Positions 24,580-36,319 of a DNA stretch of 64,000 nt are shown here, one piece after another. The translations under genes were made by a program, and so were the position numbers. The DNA comes from Ligustrum vulgare (taxonomy: Eukaryota; Streptophyta; Magnoliopsida; Lamiales; Oleaceae): assembly GCA_963555705.1 (NCBI GenBank), contig OY743184.1, forward strand, positions 29,668,639-29,732,638. Direction: 5' to 3'. The notes under the pieces are model-generated. The model was not told the DNA's origin. It did not search any database and saw nothing but the letters and a program-made list of their open reading frames with translations. Each line of letters starts with the position of its first letter. Position 1 is the stretch's first letter.

Positions 24580-24990
24580 TCTTTATGCAGAACCTTTCTT
24601 ACTTGCTTTCTATATGACCCTTGTAGCGAGCTTTAGGTCGGTGACTCCCAAGTTAGACTACTTTAGGGCACCAGGTTCAGAGAACCCCTCAGACTTAATT
24701 ACCCGAGTCATAAAGGTGACGAAGAAAAGTTAAAGATATTTTAGCGTCTTATGTGTAAGTCCAGTCTTCGTACTTGCTTTTTAATTGACCCCTGTAACGA
24801 GCTTTGGGCTGATAACTCTCAACTCAATTGAGTTTAGGATACCAGGTTTCAACATCCTTACAAATTTACTTACTCGAGTCAAAAAAATATTTGAAGAGTA
24901 GAATAAGACTATTAGCATTTTTTTGTTTTTATGCTATTGTCGGTTTATACCTGTTGATTAAAACCTCCTCAACCAAAGAAGCAAAACCAA
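24580..24990 (-). repeat. Pair of related 'ACTCGAGT...GGGTCAATT' blocks
   Basis: On the minus strand each block runs from TTTTTGACTCGAGT through an 'ACCTGGT...CCTAAA' centre to CTCGTTACAGGGGTCAATTA. The same pair in the same order occurs on the plus strand at 34860-35210, marking a conserved 3' interior module of this element group. Confidence 0.7.
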
Positions 24991-25635
24991 GAACTTCAGA
25001 CTCTCAATCCATCAATGCCTACTCATACTAACATTTCCACCCTCAAACTTCTTCTTGAACTATTTGGTTCTAAATTTTAGGTCGGGATCTAGATTCTTCA
25101 GGTTTGGGATTTTTCAGTCTCCTATGTTCTAATTGCAGAAGTCTACCACACATGTATCAAGTATTTCCTATATTAGTTCTTATTTGATAATGTCTATGTG
25201 CTTAAGTTTTAAATAAAGTCTTACATGAATGAATGTTAAGAGAAATTAAGTTTACATGGTGCCCAATTTTCTAACTAAAACACAAAATTTAATTCAAATT
25301 ATATCATTAGCAAAAATTTTCAATTTTTTCATTTTTTTTCTTTGAATTTTCTACCCCGAAATCGAATGAATGTTTACATAAGAGCACACGAATGAAATTC
25401 CAACCCCCAAACTAAAAATGTAGATTGTCCTCAATGTATTTAAAAATATAAATCAATAAACACAAAATAACAAAGAGATGTAATGTACTTCTCAGGTTTG
25501 GAGAGGAGATGTTCCCATTTTGAAGCTTTAATCATCATGTAGCCTAGATGATTCATCCCTTTTCTAGTTTTTCCATGTTTCGTCTAAGGTGTTTTTATAT
25601 TATGTTCCATACAAAAGAGAAATAAACAATATTAG

Positions 25636-26993
25636 TGTAACACCCCAAAATTTTTGGTTCCATAAACGCTGGAGTGTTACTAAAAATAATTTGATTTTCT
25701 CAAATAAATGCAGAAACATAAACAAATAGTTTTTCCGAAACACGGAGTTAAAATTCTTTAAAATGAGATCTTAATATCATAACTTAATACAATAAACATG
25801 TTTGTAACAATAAATAAAACTGAAATTGAAAATGTAAGTATTTAATTTATTCAATCCCTTAGCGACTTGCATCACCATTCCACCACATATCCAACTGATC
25901 CCGAATTAGCCTGTAAAATTTTTTAAAATATGGAATGAACATAAGAATATATTTAATATAGATTTCCTGCCAGTATTTTCACAATTTAATATAAAAAAGC
26001 AAGTAAATTATGCTTATAACATACTTCTCTAGTGGGATAGGAACCAGCCACCTCATTCTCAATTTAGGTTATATCCATTCACAATCTCTATTTAGGGTGT
26101 AGTTCTATGACTGACTTCTGTAAATTTACATAATACCCTTTGACTCACATGATCTATATTACTATTAATTTGGATCACTTAATAGAATATAAATTACTCA
26201 AATTTAAAACATTAAAGAGTGAAAATAAAAACCACTTGGTACATAGAGAAATTTATACCTAAATAAATTGGAGAACTTTAAAAGAAAAATATGATTGCAC
26301 ATTCAAATATCCAAAACATGTATTCGATTGCCTTGAAAAAAATATCGTGACTGAAATGCTTTGAAGTATTTTTAGAAATCTTGATTGTTTTGTTGAAACC
26401 ATAAATTGGGAAAATATAAATATTGTGAATTGAGACAGTAAATCCTAATTCAATTGAATAATACATCCGATAAGATTGAAATTCCATTTCATCAATGATA
26501 TTAAACCTCTACCGTCTCCCAATCAAACTCTGATGTTATTTAACTCCAAATCCAACAAATTCAAACCAATATTAACTCCTTATCTAACACGTGGCTTGTC
26601 AAAAACTATTATAATATAATTAGAATAGGCTTCTTCCTCATGGCTCACACGTTGCAGTGTTGGCAAAACAAGGAAATTGAAATAAGTTAATCATCCACTT
26701 AAAATACTAATTAACCTTCTATTCTTTCCATCATATATAACTTGATGTGATTTCATCCAAAATAAATTTCTTTTGAATCATGACTCCTAATTAATCACAA
26801 GCCTCAAAACAAGTTCAATATCAAAATAATAATTATCTCTTCATCAATAAATAATTATTTGATCTAAATAAAAAAGTTATCATAACTTTTTTTCCTTTGA
26901 TCTCTTAACTACTTACTCTAAATTGTTAAAGTCACCGAGAAAAAACCTGTATCATTTACTAATAATACTTCATAAAATTTTCGGGGTGTGACA
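25636..26993 (-). mobile_element. Solo LTR (Ty3, Tekay-like termini), 1358 bp
   Basis: It runs TGTAACACCCCAAAATTTTT to AAAATTTTCGGGGTGTGACA and is flanked by a perfect 5-bp duplication ATTAG (25631-25635 and 26994-26998). The left end resembles the reverse complement of the 52527-55212 LTR end (TTGGGGTGTTACA), so minus orientation is likely. A solo LTR arises by recombination between the two LTRs of one insertion. Confidence 0.88.
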
Positions 26994-27421
26994 ATTAGAA
27001 TGCATAAATATTGTATAGGAACTAAAACAAATCAACTAAACATCCCCAAATTAGGAATTAGAAAAATTTTGAAATTTTTGAAAAAATGGTAGACCACTGA
27101 CTTTCAATCCTTGACATCGCCTCGAAAAAGTGAAAATTTCCAGAGACATATCCGGACATATGAAACTACGTAACTTGGTAAAAAACATATCAAAATTTCA
27201 GCACATTTGGAGTTCATTTGGGTCATGAAAAGATATGATGAAGTAGGTGCAGTGAAGCTGAAATCGGGTGTTGTAGTGCATTGGTACTTGCAGTGACCTT
27301 ATAATGAGGTGCAATAGGATGCAATGATGTGTAAGTTGAATTTCATGCCTTAAATCAGTGTAAACAATGAATGAATATTGCAAAAATAATGTATAATTAG
27401 TGGTAAAGGTGATCATCCAAA

Positions 27422-29393
27422 CACTACAACAAAAATAGTCATTTGCAACATTTAAAAGGCAACATTTGTTGATAAATGTTGCCATAGATAGTAATAAATA
27501 CCTTTTGCAACGTTTTTTAGAAAAATGTTGCGATTGACCCCTTTTCGCAACATTTATTAAACGTTGCAAAAAGTAAGACATTTTGCAACGTTTTGTTAAA
27601 TGTTGCGAAAAGTGAGACATTTCGCAACGTTTGTCAAATGTTGCCAAAGGTGACCTTTCGCAACGTTTTGACAAATGTTGCGAAAGATCACCTTTAGCAA
27701 CATTTAACAAACGTTGCGAAAGGTCTTGCGAAACTTTTTTTTTTTTTTTTTTTCAAAAATACCACATTTTTTTTTTCCTAATCTAAAAATAAAATTGCTT
27801 ATCTATTGAGCAATTGCAACGTTTTTTAAACGTTGCAAAAAAGGGTTGGGGGCTAATTTAATATTATTTAAAGATGGATTACTAAATTGCAAATAGGCAA
27901 CATGTTAAAACCTAAAACCCACCCCCAATTTTACCAAAATCGATTCCCTCTCTCTCTAAATCCAAAAATCGAGTTCCCTTCCTCTGTCCAGTGTTCACTT
28001 CGCTGACCACGCCGCTCAGCACGCCGACCACGCCGCTCAGTTCGCGGCCACAGTGAACAGCCGCCTCCGGGAACTACCTCCTCCTCAGATCTACTGCCTC
28101 AGGGAACCACCTCCTCCTCAAAACTGTTGCCTCAGGGGACCACCGTCGACTCAAGGAACAACTGCCACCTCAGGGAACCACCGCTTCGGTAAACCACCGC
28201 CTCCTCAGAATTGCCTCCCCAGAACCACCTCAGTGAACCGCCGCCCCAGTTCTTCACCGACCAGTTTCTGCACCTCTGAACAGTTCTTGAAAAGGTTTTT
28301 CTCTCAATCCCTTTTCTTTTCTAAGTCAATAGGAGTCGATTTTATATATATATATATATATATTGTGTTATTTGAATTGGACCTTATTTGATGAATGGAA
28401 GTTCAGCTGGAAATCAATTGAATTATACGAGTTACTGTGAGTGCCGGTTATATCCACATTTTTGTGTGTGTGTATATATATATATATATGAAGTGTTGAT
28501 AATAAAATTATAGGGTAAGACTGAATATAACTTTTGATCCATCGACCAATCTTGAAACGGGCATATCTTTTCTTTGTCAAATTTTTGTATTTCAGTAAAT
28601 CTTGGTAGAAGTGTTTTCTGGGATATGAAGAACCGTCTTCCTAGAAGCATTACCACTCTTGAATGAGAGAACAGCTTTGTATCTGTCTACAGCAAAGACA
28701 ATCCGAACTTACTGTTCAGCTTCCATTCACATTAAGCCTAGATGCAAAATGATGTTCAACTTTGGATTTTCAGGAGGGAAATTTTTCTGTAGACACAAAT
28801 TTTTATTTTGTATGGATTCGAAAATTCATAATGTATTTACTTTTGCTTTTTGTGTAAATTACCATTTTAATGAATTAATTCAAAAATCTTGGGTTTTATA
28901 AATAATTTCTTCAATAATATTAAAAAAAAAAACATATAGCAGCGTTCAAAAAACGTTGCAAAATGTTGGGATAAATATTTTTGCAACACTTAAAAAATGT
29001 TGCAAAAGACTCTACCGCAACACTTAATAAACGTTGCAAAATGTTGTGTTAAAAGTTTTTACAACATTTAAAAAACGTTACAAAAGGATTTACGACAACA
29101 CTCAATAAACGTTGCAAAAGATTGGGTTAAAAGTTATTGCAACACTTAAAAAACGTTGCAAAATGGTCTACGGCAACACTTAAAAAACATTGCAAAAAAG
29201 GTTTACGGCAACACTTAATAAACGTTGCAAAATGTCTATTGTAACGTTTATTTCAGTCTTTTGCAACATTCAAAAAACGTTGCAAAAGGTTTTTGCTCTA
29301 CGGCAACACTGCGATTTGCAACACTTGTCAAACGTTGCAAAAGCTTTTAGCAACATTTTTTGAACGTTGCCATAGGCTATTTTTGTTGTAGTG
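27422..29393. mobile_element. Non-autonomous CACTA (En/Spm) element, 1972 bp
   Basis: Terminal inverted repeats CACTACAACAAAAATAG are flanked by a 3-bp duplication AAA (27419-27421 and 29394-29396). Both subterminal regions (27440-27850 and 28940-29380) are packed with GCAACRTTT...AAACGTTGC palindromes of about 20-24 bp, the expected binding platform for the element's own regulatory or transposase protein. The middle (27930-28300) is GC-rich with CCGCCTC/CTCAGG repeats followed by ordinary AT-rich sequence. No transposase frame was found. Confidence 0.93.
27930..28320 (+). other. GC-rich, proline-coding-like core of the CACTA element
   Basis: CCACCTCCTCAG-type units repeat imperfectly, giving a Pro-rich frame without an ATG-led family match. 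It could be a captured exon or an expanded repeat. It does not look like a conserved protein. Confidence 0.4.
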
Positions 29394-29396
29394 AAA

Positions 29397-30439
29397 GATA
29401 TTAGCAAAAACTTAAAAAAAAAAAAAAAAAAAAAAAGAATCGTGACATTTTATCAAACTCCTTGTATGCATATGAAGAAATCAAAGAACTTCATAGATTT
29501 GAAGACTTTAATTGAGCCAAAATTTTTCACCTATAAACTCACAATTCAATACTCCAATTCTAGCCTAAACCCATCACCAAGTATCAACAAATTCAAATTT
29601 CACAAAAATATGAAGAACATAGATTATGCAAAATCTTTGGAAATTGTGACAAAGTTTATATCTTTGTTATGCGAAAATCGAGTCTAAACCTATGACTTAA
29701 ATCTGGATCATTATCCTTGCGGGATTTGGATTCATCTTTGACTTCTAATTGCATCACAAGTCTTCTCGAACACATCTTTGTTCTTCTTGACCCCCAAATA
29801 CTCAACTAAATCAACTACCAAACTTTAACTCTAATTGGGACTTTATAAATGAGTCCTTTTGTTCATGAGATTGCCAATTACATAAAAAAACTAACACACC
29901 ATATAAATAAGGTCAATCTATTCTTTCGGCAACCACACTGGAAAGTTCACGGTCTTCTTCATCAGCAGCAAATGAATATTGAAAATCGTAGCCTCTCTCA
30001 AATGGTTAAGACAAGACTATAATTAGACATTATGGAAGTTCATGACTTGTTTCAATAAAAAAGACTCCAGATTCTCGAGCTTCACATCGCCATTGCCATC
30101 TGATCCCTTATCCTTACAGTAAGAAGTCAGGTGTTCATGATGTCCTTGTCAAAAAAAATCCCCTTTAGTACAATGACCGACCTCTTCAAAAGGAAGAGAG
30201 ATAATTGGAGGAAACCTTGTCCTGAGTTAAAACACAAGCTCTAGCCCAAGGTACGATCACTAAATCTTCCTTAGAACCTTCAAAGTAAGAAAGTAAACGT
30301 TTGAGACCTGATGATGGGAATGATCGGAAATTTACCCGGCTTGACATGAAGGGAAATAATTAAATAATTTGCCCACTAAATACATCTCGATCTTGCATTC
30401 TGATAGAGATCAAGAATAGGGAAGACTTACAGTGGCCAA
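29397..30439. other. Unassigned, probably degenerate retrotransposon interior
   Basis: An A24-type run (29412-29434) is followed by AT-rich sequence. From about 30170 plus-strand scraps such as TDLFKRKRDNWRKPCPELKH precede the gag remnant and may be its upstream part. Stops are frequent. Confidence 0.35.
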
Positions 30440-31143
30440 AACCCATTAAGAGGAAGATCATCTATGGTAATCGTAACAAATATTGCAAATTCCATAGAAG
30501 TCAATGTGATACCATGGACGAATGCAGTAGCCTTCAAAGAGAAGTTGAGGTTCTCATCAAGAGAGACCTCCTCGGAGAGTATGTGAAGAAGGATGACAAG
30601 AACGACTATAATCCTGAGGAAAATGATGAGGGGAATCGGCCCGCTGACTCAAAAAATTTCTTTGTAGGACGAATTGCCTCGGCGGGGACTCAAGAAATGC
30701 TAGCAAGAATTATGTTGGGGGCATTGGGAAACCAAAGAACAAAAGTGGTCATCCAGAAAACCAACCTCATGACCAATATCACTTTCGAAATACTAACATG
30801 GAAAGGGTTTCTTATCTGCACGATGAAGCAGTGGTTGTCTCAGTCATAATTGCAAACTTCAGTGTAAAAGGATACTCACTATATTTGGCTATCTCAGAAC
30901 ATGCATTCAGCTTCGTTCTTATAAAGGAAGAGGGAAGAGCTCAAAAATCGATCTATTATGTCGGTAAGATGTTTCTCGATGCAAAAACAAGGTACACCTT
31001 AGCAGAGCAATTATCCCTTGCGCTTTTCATGGAAGCTAGGAAATTGAAGCCTTATTTTAAAGATTATGCTATTACGCTCCTCATAAATCAACCTCTAAAG
31101 CAGATCTTGTGCTCAAAGTCTTTGGATGCCTCCTCAAATGGGC
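30440..31143 (+). pseudogene. Tat/Ogre-like Ty3 fragment: gag end fused to RNase H
   Basis: KYCKFHRSQCDTMDECSSLQ then REVEVLIKRDLLGEYVKKD (30475-30600) matches the zinc-binding tail of Tat/Ogre/RIRE2 gag. It is followed within about 200 bp by YSLYLAISEHAFSFVLIKEE, KSIYYVGKMFLDAKTRYT and ARKLKPYFKDYAITLLINQP (30860-31085), the RNase H of the same clade. Protease and reverse transcriptase are therefore missing by internal deletion. The RNase H is cut at LKWADK by the LTR starting at 31144. Frames change at the deletion and stops occur. Confidence 0.8.
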
Positions 31144-31511
31144 TGATAAGTGTGGTTTACACCCTTATTTTGCTTTTAAATCGACAGTTTAATTGACAAA
31201 TTGAGTGAATTTCTACTTATAATTTATGTTTATCTTGTACAATTAGGTACAACCTCAATTAGAATTAAAATGGACAAGATCAAAGAGCAATTGAGCTAAA
31301 AGAAGTACAAATTTGATGTCCAAGGACCTAATTGAAAGAAATCAAAACTTTGAGGACTCAATTGCAATATCTAAGAAAGTTAGAGGACTAGAGATGCAAA
31401 TATTTCATGGGCATATTCGTAATAAAAGTCAATTCAAGGACTAAATTGAAGAATGCCAGAAGACGAGGGACTAACCTTGCAAATAGCTTAAAGAAAACAA
31501 AAAAAATTAAA

Positions 31512-31554
<43 letters not shown>

Positions 31555-32765
31555 AATATAATTATCAATTGTTTTGCTGTGCTCACGCCATGCACCCAGC
31601 AAAATTCAACAAAAAAGTTTTCTGTTTGATCGCGTAGGCCAATTTCGGCCCAATCGGATTTTATTTTCTGTTTTTATTATTTTGATGTAAGGGCGTGTTT
31701 GGCTCGATTTGTACGCTTTTTTAGACTTTTTAGGTCTAATTTTTGGGAGTATTTATACTCCCACTTCTTAACCCCCAAAATCCCAAATTTTCACTCTAAA
31801 ATCATAGCATCTTTATCTCTTTCCTTTGTTTTCTTTGTTTTTGCATTAGTTTGTAGTTTGGTTTAATTTTCAAGTTTCTAGCACCCACTGGATCGAAGAA
31901 GCAAGAAGTAAAGTGGAAATATAAAACAAAGTTCAAAGAATTCTTGGAGCAAAAATCATGGAAAGTGTTGTATTTCATTTTCTAGTGTTTTTATCTTTAA
32001 TTTCTATATTTTGTGATGTATTTCCATAAATCTTATCTTTTGTGGAATATTTATATAATGGGCTGACTGTTTTATGTTGGGATGATTGATGTAGATTAAC
32101 TTAGTTTAAATAATTTTAATGTTTCTTTATTAATTTTGAGCTTAATTCATGTGTGTTTGTTATTGAGATTATTTCACGTGTTTGATTGATCACCAAATAT
32201 ATATTTTTTGAAGTGTATGATAATCAAGAGATTTTGTGCATTTTAAACCAAATAACAAATGCTCTAGGTTCTTGTTAAGGATAGAGATATTTTTTAAACC
32301 CTAGATGATCCATTGAGCTATTTTCACAAAGAGTTAATGCAATTGATTGAGCTTTAGTCGACATGGAGATATAGTAGGTTAAACTAATTGATTTGGGTTA
32401 ATTTCATTCGAGAGAGGTAATTAGCTAAACATAAAAAATCGGGTCTAACATTGTAAATGAGTAATTTATTAATTTGAATGTGTTGAGAAATTACTTAAGC
32501 AAGAGTTAAGTGAAATCATGAATTCCAGCTATTTTATCTTTCATTTTCCTTATTCTAATTTGGTTTAAAATTAGTTTCTTTAATTTAGAATTGTCAAAAA
32601 TTCATCTTTTAGTTGTGTTTTTTTTATTGTTAGAATTAAATTAATTAAAGTTGTATAATCTAAAGTAAACATTTCTCGTGGGATCGACAATCTGGACTCA
32701 ATAAGTCCACTTTATTACTTGTACGCGACCCGTGCGCTTGCGGCACACACTAATTTTAGCGAACA
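31144..32765 (+). repeat. Athila-like 5' LTR, 1622 bp
   Basis: It starts TGATAAGTGTGG inside the Tat RNase H fragment and ends TAGCGAACA six bases before a TGGCGCC primer-binding site. It contains a (TA)n run (31515-31549) and a probable promoter segment (about 31690-31890) that reappears near 63780-64000 at high similarity. GTATTTATACTCCC at about 31748 is a plausible TATA box. Confidence 0.72.
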
Positions 32766-32771
32766 AGTTTT

Positions 32772-32789
32772 TGGCGCCTTGTCGGGGAA
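32772..32789 (+). other. Primer-binding site (tRNA-Asp-like)
   Basis: TGGCGCCTTGTCGGGGAA differs at two positions from the complement expected for plant tRNA-Asp and is the usual Athila type. Confidence 0.75.
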
Positions 32790-33231
32790 TGTTTTTACTT
32801 TGGTTATTACTTTAGTTAATTTTAGTTTTAACAACTTGTAATTATTTTTCTTTTATGTTTTATTTTGTTACCTTTGGTTAATCACCACTATTCTAATCTT
32901 TCTTGTGTTTGGTTTTCTTTCTATGCATATTTGATTCTAACATTGACAAAATAGGAAAGCAATTGGAATGAACAATCTCAACATGGGTGATGAATACATG
33001 CTTAAAAAATATTCAAGTTGTGAAATTTGTTACAAGATGTATTGTAATGGACAATGTTTATTTTCGAGTAATAGTTTGATTACGTCGAAGCTTATTAAGT
33101 TTAGACAATATTTGAAATGTCGAAAACAAGCAAGTGACACATTGGATGATAAGTTACATGCTCTTGGGAGATTGTGTACCAGATGATTGGGAAGAGGATA
33201 TGACTCTTGTGGGAGATGGTCCTCCACAATA

Positions 33232-33676
33232 GAATGAGAAGGTACTTGCAAAGTATTACAATGAGCTTGTCAAATTGGATGAAGATGATATGCTTATGGG
33301 AGATGTCATGTATCGGGAAGGATTTCGAATGTGGGGGTATAATCCACTCTTGGGGATTAATAGGAAAAACTTGTCATTGCCCATGGATTCAAATTTTGGA
33401 TCGGTCATTCAATCTGAGGAGACATCAACTAATGGAGATCAGCTTGAAGAGAATGACAATTCAATCACAAAAGAATCACTTGGAGAAGTGGAAATTAATG
33501 AGAAAGAGATTAAATCAAATTTTCTCAATTTCATTGATTGTCCAATAATAGAATTTGTGATTAAGCCACTTGAGGAGGAGCAAGTCTACATTGTTGAGTT
33601 TAAATTGGATAGAATAGGCAAGTCCCACGACATTGGAAGGGGCAAAGTGCAAGTATTTCGAATCAATGAAGAGTAG
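33232..33676 (+). pseudogene. Unrecognised element-borne reading frame
   Basis: About 147 codons begin NEKVLAKYYNELVKLDEDDM and run through FRMWGYNPLLGINRKNLSLP to FRINEE at 33676. It is preceded in frame by a TAG, with apparently related upstream text (LGDCVPDDWEEDMTLVGDGP) and, in another frame, SSCEICYKMYCNGQCLF (about 33015). The composition is acidic and not low-complexity, suggesting a formerly translated protein. I recognise no domain. Confidence 0.35.
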
Positions 33677-34859
33677 AGCAAAGTCAAAATAAGCAAAATG
33701 AGCAATGCATCAAAAGCTATGTTTAGAGTGCCATGAAGTGCTTATACGAAGAGTCAAGCTAATAACTTTAAAATAAGCGCTTAATGGGAGGCAACTCATT
33801 CTCTATCCTTTACTTGCTTTATTTTTAGTTTTTTGCATTTTATTTACTTTCTTGCAAATAAGTTGGTTAGGCCCAAGTCTCTATCTTCCATATTTATTTT
33901 CCTCAATTTGGGTAGTGTGAAATCGCTCCAATGCATTCTCATTTAATTCTAGCATACACTTATATCAAACTTTTAAAGTCAAAATTGCTTAACACTCATT
34001 TTTAAATCATATAGTGCATATTGTATTTTATCTTGAAGTGTGATTTAATGTTGAGGTGGACGGGAAAATTGTATTGGATTTATAAGTTAGAATTGAGATG
34101 TTGAATGTGATTTAAAATCTTGGGTCATTCACCACTTAACATCTACCCTTTTCTTGTATTTTTATAGGATGCTCACAAGGTGTTCGATGAAATGCCTCAT
34201 TGGATAAATTTGTGTTCAATCGATTGGAGGCTTCAATACAAGTTTGGGGGTGGATTGTTGGTGCTTGCAATGAGATTTTCACATTCCCAAGACTACTTAC
34301 GAGTACTCCACCACTTCTTGGGATGTCTAGTAACTTCTTTCTCTTACTTTGATTTTATTTTACACATTGAGGAAAATGTGCATTTCAAGTTTGGGGTGGT
34401 TTCTTATTGTGTATTGACATGTTAGATAGGCTTTCCGGCTAGGATTATGTGATGTTTAAAATTGTTATTGATTCATGATTTATGACCAATATGCTACTTG
34501 TGTCTATTTTTACAAAATACTTATCCATGCAAGATCATATTTATCTTGAGCATAATAGTCATAATTGATTGTTGTTGAACTTTAGGAATTGTTGAAGGGT
34601 GAAGAGGTTAATGGAATAGAAGAACTAGGTTGTGAGCTTGTATTTTAATTTTTGTCAACCTATCCAATATTTCCTAAAAACTCTAAATCTCTTGATCCTA
34701 ATGTAAGACAAGTTTGGGGGTGGTCGACCCGGTGAAGGAGACGGTCTAGACGTGTGGTGATTCCATGCATGTTGGAAAAATTTTTTGTGTGAAGTGTATT
34801 TCGCCAAGTATAAACTAAGTAATGACCATATGCTAGAGTTCTAAGCCCATTTTAATTTT

Positions 34860-35210
34860 TACATTGCATTGTCCTATCTCGAAGCCTTTTTGACTCAAGT
34901 GATTAAGCCTGTAGGAGTATCTTGGAACTTGGTGCCTTAAGTTTGAAACTTGGGAGTCACGGGCCTAAAGCTCTCTACATGGGTCAATTAGAAAGCTTAA
35001 TGAGTAGGGTACTCACACACACACTTGAAAAAAAAAAAGCGCACTTCATCATTGCATTTGCTTAATAAGTATACCTCACTTCGTAGCCTTTTTTACTCGA
35101 GTTATTAAGTCCGTAGGGGTATTTTGAAACCTAGTACCCTTTGATCTTAAAATAATCAGTCCCCGACCTAAAACTCGCTACATGGGTCAATTAAAAAGCA
35201 TAAGGGAATG
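34860..35210 (+). repeat. Paired 3' interior blocks (two copies)
   Basis: CGAAGCCTTTTTGACTCAAG...CTACATGGGTCAATTAGAAAG (34880-35000) is followed by CGTAGCCTTTTTTACTCGAG...CTACATGGGTCAATTAAAAAG (35085-35203). This is the counterpart of the minus-strand pair at 24580-24990. Confidence 0.75.
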
Positions 35211-35589
35211 GGGAAGGCACGAGCATTCATCACGTTAGTTTTTAGAAATCATGCATTTGTACTTGCATAAAGGTTTAGATTAATAGTGAGTTTGAATTTC
35301 TTAATAAAAACTTGAATGTCGAAGCACTCATTTAGTGGAGAGTCAGTGCATTTCTAGATTGTCGAAGTTTCCGGTAAAACATCACCAAACTAGAGTGGAA
35401 AAAGAAAATAGTGATTTGAGAGTACCCTCTAAAATTGTATCTCGGGAGAGAAAAGAATATATATTGGGGGATGAATGTCACGAGTGGGAAAAGAAAAGAA
35501 TTGACCACTAATGGTGAGTTAGTTTTAATTTGAGACCTCTTTACTCATCAATATTCTCGAAACTTAATTGACGATTGAAAGTGGCTATG

Positions 35590-36122
35590 TGATAAGTGCT
35601 TTATTAGCACGTATTTAATTCACTTATTATCTTATTTTGCTATTGGTTTGATCCTATTGAAGTATCGTTTAATGCATTTTCATTTATTGTGTTATGTAAG
35701 GTCAAAAAGAAAAAAAGAAAGGAAACAGGACCAAAGAAATACAAAAAAATCAAGAAGTAAGTTCAAGGGCATATTCAAAGAGTTCCAAATCAATAATGGC
35801 ATATTGAAAGAAGATTAGATGCAAAAATTATGGTCAAAGAAGGTTTGGGATGAAGTTAGAAATCAAAAACCCGCAAGGATTATGATCATGAATTTTAGTC
35901 ATAGATTGAAGCTCAATTTGGTCATAGAAGACTTTCGAATTTTGGAAGAGCTATTTCACAAAGAATTGTAGATATTTAAGTTTTCTTTCCAACACAACTT
36001 GAATCACGACAATCAGACTTCGAGAGAGAAAGTTATGACCAAAACTATATAACTAAAACTTTCACTTTTTAAACATAACAAACTTAAGATTTTTTTTAAA
36101 AATCAGGTGTTAATTAGTTAAT
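35590..36122 (+). repeat. Start of an Athila-like 3' LTR, cut by the copia-type insertion
   Basis: TGATAAGTGCTTTATTAGCACG follows the usual 3' interior. It shares only the first nine bases and general layout with the LTR at 31144. The rest would lie after 51671, but I could not recognise it there. Confidence 0.5.
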
Positions 36123-36286
36123 TGTTATAAACTTGAGAGAAAAATAGAGACATCAATAAACTTGTGTATTATTATGAATCAAAGCCCCCATATATATAGG
36201 GAGAATAAGGGATACATAAGGTAATAATACCTAGGGTTTTAGGGGGTACAACTGTCATTCACTAATACAATATAATATTTACAACA
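36123..36286 (-). repeat. 3' LTR of the copia-type element
   Basis: 164 bp, TGTTATAAACTTGAG...ATTTACAACA. It contains TATATATAGGGAG, a TATA-like stretch conserved in both LTRs in the plus reading. Confidence 0.88.
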
Positions 36287-36302
36287 CTCCCCCTTGAATG
36301 AC
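36287..36302 (-). other. Polypurine tract of the copia-type element
   Basis: The minus strand reads TCATTCAAGGGGGAG followed by TGTTGT, the classic copia purine tract and LTR junction. Confidence 0.85.
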
Positions 36303-36319
36303 ATATGATATTACAAAAT

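Larger units (their letters stand above)
22440..30000 (-). mobile_element. Athila-like Ty3 3' half on the minus strand, interrupted twice
   Basis: The minus-strand order is interior, 'TTTAGTTTGGGGGTTGG' near 25400 (compare GTTTGGGGTGG at 34390), two related blocks (24990-24580), then an LTR ending near 22440. The LTR end text, minus strand ACTTTATTACTTGCGCAAC, parallels ACTTTATTACTTGTACGCG at the end of the 31144-32765 LTR. No gag or pol survives. A solo LTR and a CACTA element interrupt it. The 30000 limit is approximate. Confidence 0.5.
32790..35589 (+). mobile_element. Interior of a non-autonomous Athila-like element
   Basis: No gag or pol motif is recognisable. It carries one short reading frame (33232-33676), three purine-rich 'AAGTTTGGGGGTGG' words (about 34238, 34387 and 34711) and the paired block at 34860-35210. 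The left LTR (31144-32765) and the right LTR start (35590) do not match each other well, so the interior cannot be tied to one intact insertion. Confidence 0.55.

Noticed and set aside
25636..26993. Foldback or MITE with long terminal inverted repeats
   Set aside because: Only about 20 bp at the ends is inverted. TG...CA ends, a 5-bp duplication and likeness to a Tekay-type LTR end favour a solo LTR.
28053..28391. Proline-rich frame in the CACTA core as a captured gene
   Set aside because: The start is not ATG, the text is an imperfect repeat and ends in a (TA)n run. A capture event cannot be supported without a parent gene.
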